In this document: piece by piece, positions 63,673-64,000 of the stretch
How the letters are laid out: every line of letters starts with the position of its first letter
How positions within the stretch are numbered: position 1 is the first letter of the stretch
NCBI GenBank assembly: GCA_039583875.1
Contig: CM077155.1
Location: 6,684,043 to 6,748,042 of the forward strand
Source of the DNA: Platanthera guangdongensis
Lineage: Eukaryota; Streptophyta; Magnoliopsida; Asparagales; Orchidaceae
Direction of reading: 5' to 3'
DNA length: 64,000 nt
Position numbers and translations under genes: made by a program
The notes under the pieces: generated by a model
Told to the model about the DNA's origin: nothing
What the model saw: only the letters and a program-made list of their open reading frames with translations
Database searches by the model: none

Positions 63673-64000
63673 CTACATCCCCCACGACTCCAGCGTGGGG
63701 AAGCTCGGGAGCGGCTCGAAATCAAAGCCCGAACCATCGAGAACCGGGTCGAACGAACCGCAAGTCCGGTCCAGTAGCACTGCCGATGTATCGAGGGTTG
63801 GGAGATAACCTTGCGGCTCAACCCAGCGACGGCCAGTCCCCGTCCGCTGCGGCTCCGGCAAGACGACCTCCTCCACCGGCAGATCGGCCCCGCCGAAGCG
63901 TATTCCGGTGACCTCCTGAACCATCCGCCGGAAGTTCGCCGGATCCGCGTTGATATACGTTGTCGGGGACCGCTTGGACGCGCGAGATTTCCGCTTCGAG
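63673..64000 (-). CDS. VQ-motif protein, C-terminal part (gene continues past the right edge)
   Basis: The last 108 codons are visible. KRKSRASKRSPTTYINADPA precedes NFRRMVQEVTGIRF, the FxxxVQxxTG motif that defines VQ proteins. The basic KRKSRASKR lead-in is like the calmodulin-binding VQ proteins (CAMBP25/VQ15 type). VQ proteins are nuclear cofactors of WRKY factors in stress and defence signalling. The C-terminus is acidic and Gly/Pro-containing (SFDPVLDGSGFDFEPLPSFP) and ends LESWGM. The frame is uninterrupted and GC-rich, unlike the decayed neighbours, so this is probably a live single-exon gene. The start codon and promoter lie outside the window. Confidence 0.88.
   Translation of the reverse strand, partial: SKRKSRASKRSPTTYINADPANFRRMVQEVTGIRFGGADLPVEEVVLPEPQRTGTGRRWVEPQGYLPTLDTSAVLLDRTCGSFDPVLDGSGFDFEPLPSFPTLESWGM

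Overview
This window looks like transposon-rich nuclear DNA from a flowering plant. The supporting signs are plant-type Copia and Gypsy LTR elements, PIF/Harbinger and hAT miniature elements, a mitochondrial-type PPR protein, a VQ-motif protein and GT-AG introns. There is no bacterial operon, CRISPR array or rRNA operon. I cannot name the species. Only two chromosomal genes stand out: a PPR gene with two lesions (4973-6639, minus) and the 3' part of a VQ-motif gene leaving the right edge (63673-64000, minus). Everything else is mobile DNA, its remains, or fragments of host genes.

Layout. 1-4199 is the 3' part of a gag-protease-only Gypsy-type element (Gypsy-1), followed by two 5S rRNA-like stretches and the PPR gene. 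About 7090-16114 is a decayed PIF/Harbinger element with a transposase and a Myb-like protein, split by a young Copia element (Copia-1, 9384-14876, TSD TTGGT). Its right end abuts two miniature elements that use TTA targets. 17104-19365 holds an LTR fragment and an LRR-extensin-like fragment. From 19366 a roughly 1.1 kb sequence is present twice in tandem, and the second copy is split by Gypsy-B (21180-27111, TSD CATTG). 27546-30385 holds LTR-like debris.

30386-48014 is a third Gypsy element of the same type (Gypsy-C). It is reduced to a 3.3 kb tandem array plus its 3' LTR, and is split by Copia-2 (33785-47138, minus strand, TSD GTCAC/GTCAT). Copia-3 (48165-56854, plus strand, TSD ATGTC) follows; a deletion removed gag, protease and half of its 5' LTR. 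Then come a nested pair of hAT-type miniature elements (57246-58304), an old gag/LTR remnant, fragments of an SDR gene and a receptor-like kinase gene, two more miniature elements, and the VQ gene.

The most interesting pattern is shared by Copia-2 and Copia-3. Each has an extra ORF downstream of RNase H. In each, the spacer before that ORF contains the same kind of short palindromic repeat found in that element's own LTR, plus a TATA box about 100-120 bp before the ORF start. The palindromes differ between the two elements (GTGTCGACAC versus ATCGTCGAA/TTCGACGAT), but LTR and spacer match within each. I infer an LTR-like internal promoter for the extra ORF. The three Gypsy elements also share a design: gag plus protease, no reverse transcriptase or integrase, a 72-78 bp tandem array in the internal region, and LTRs with GC-rich arrays.
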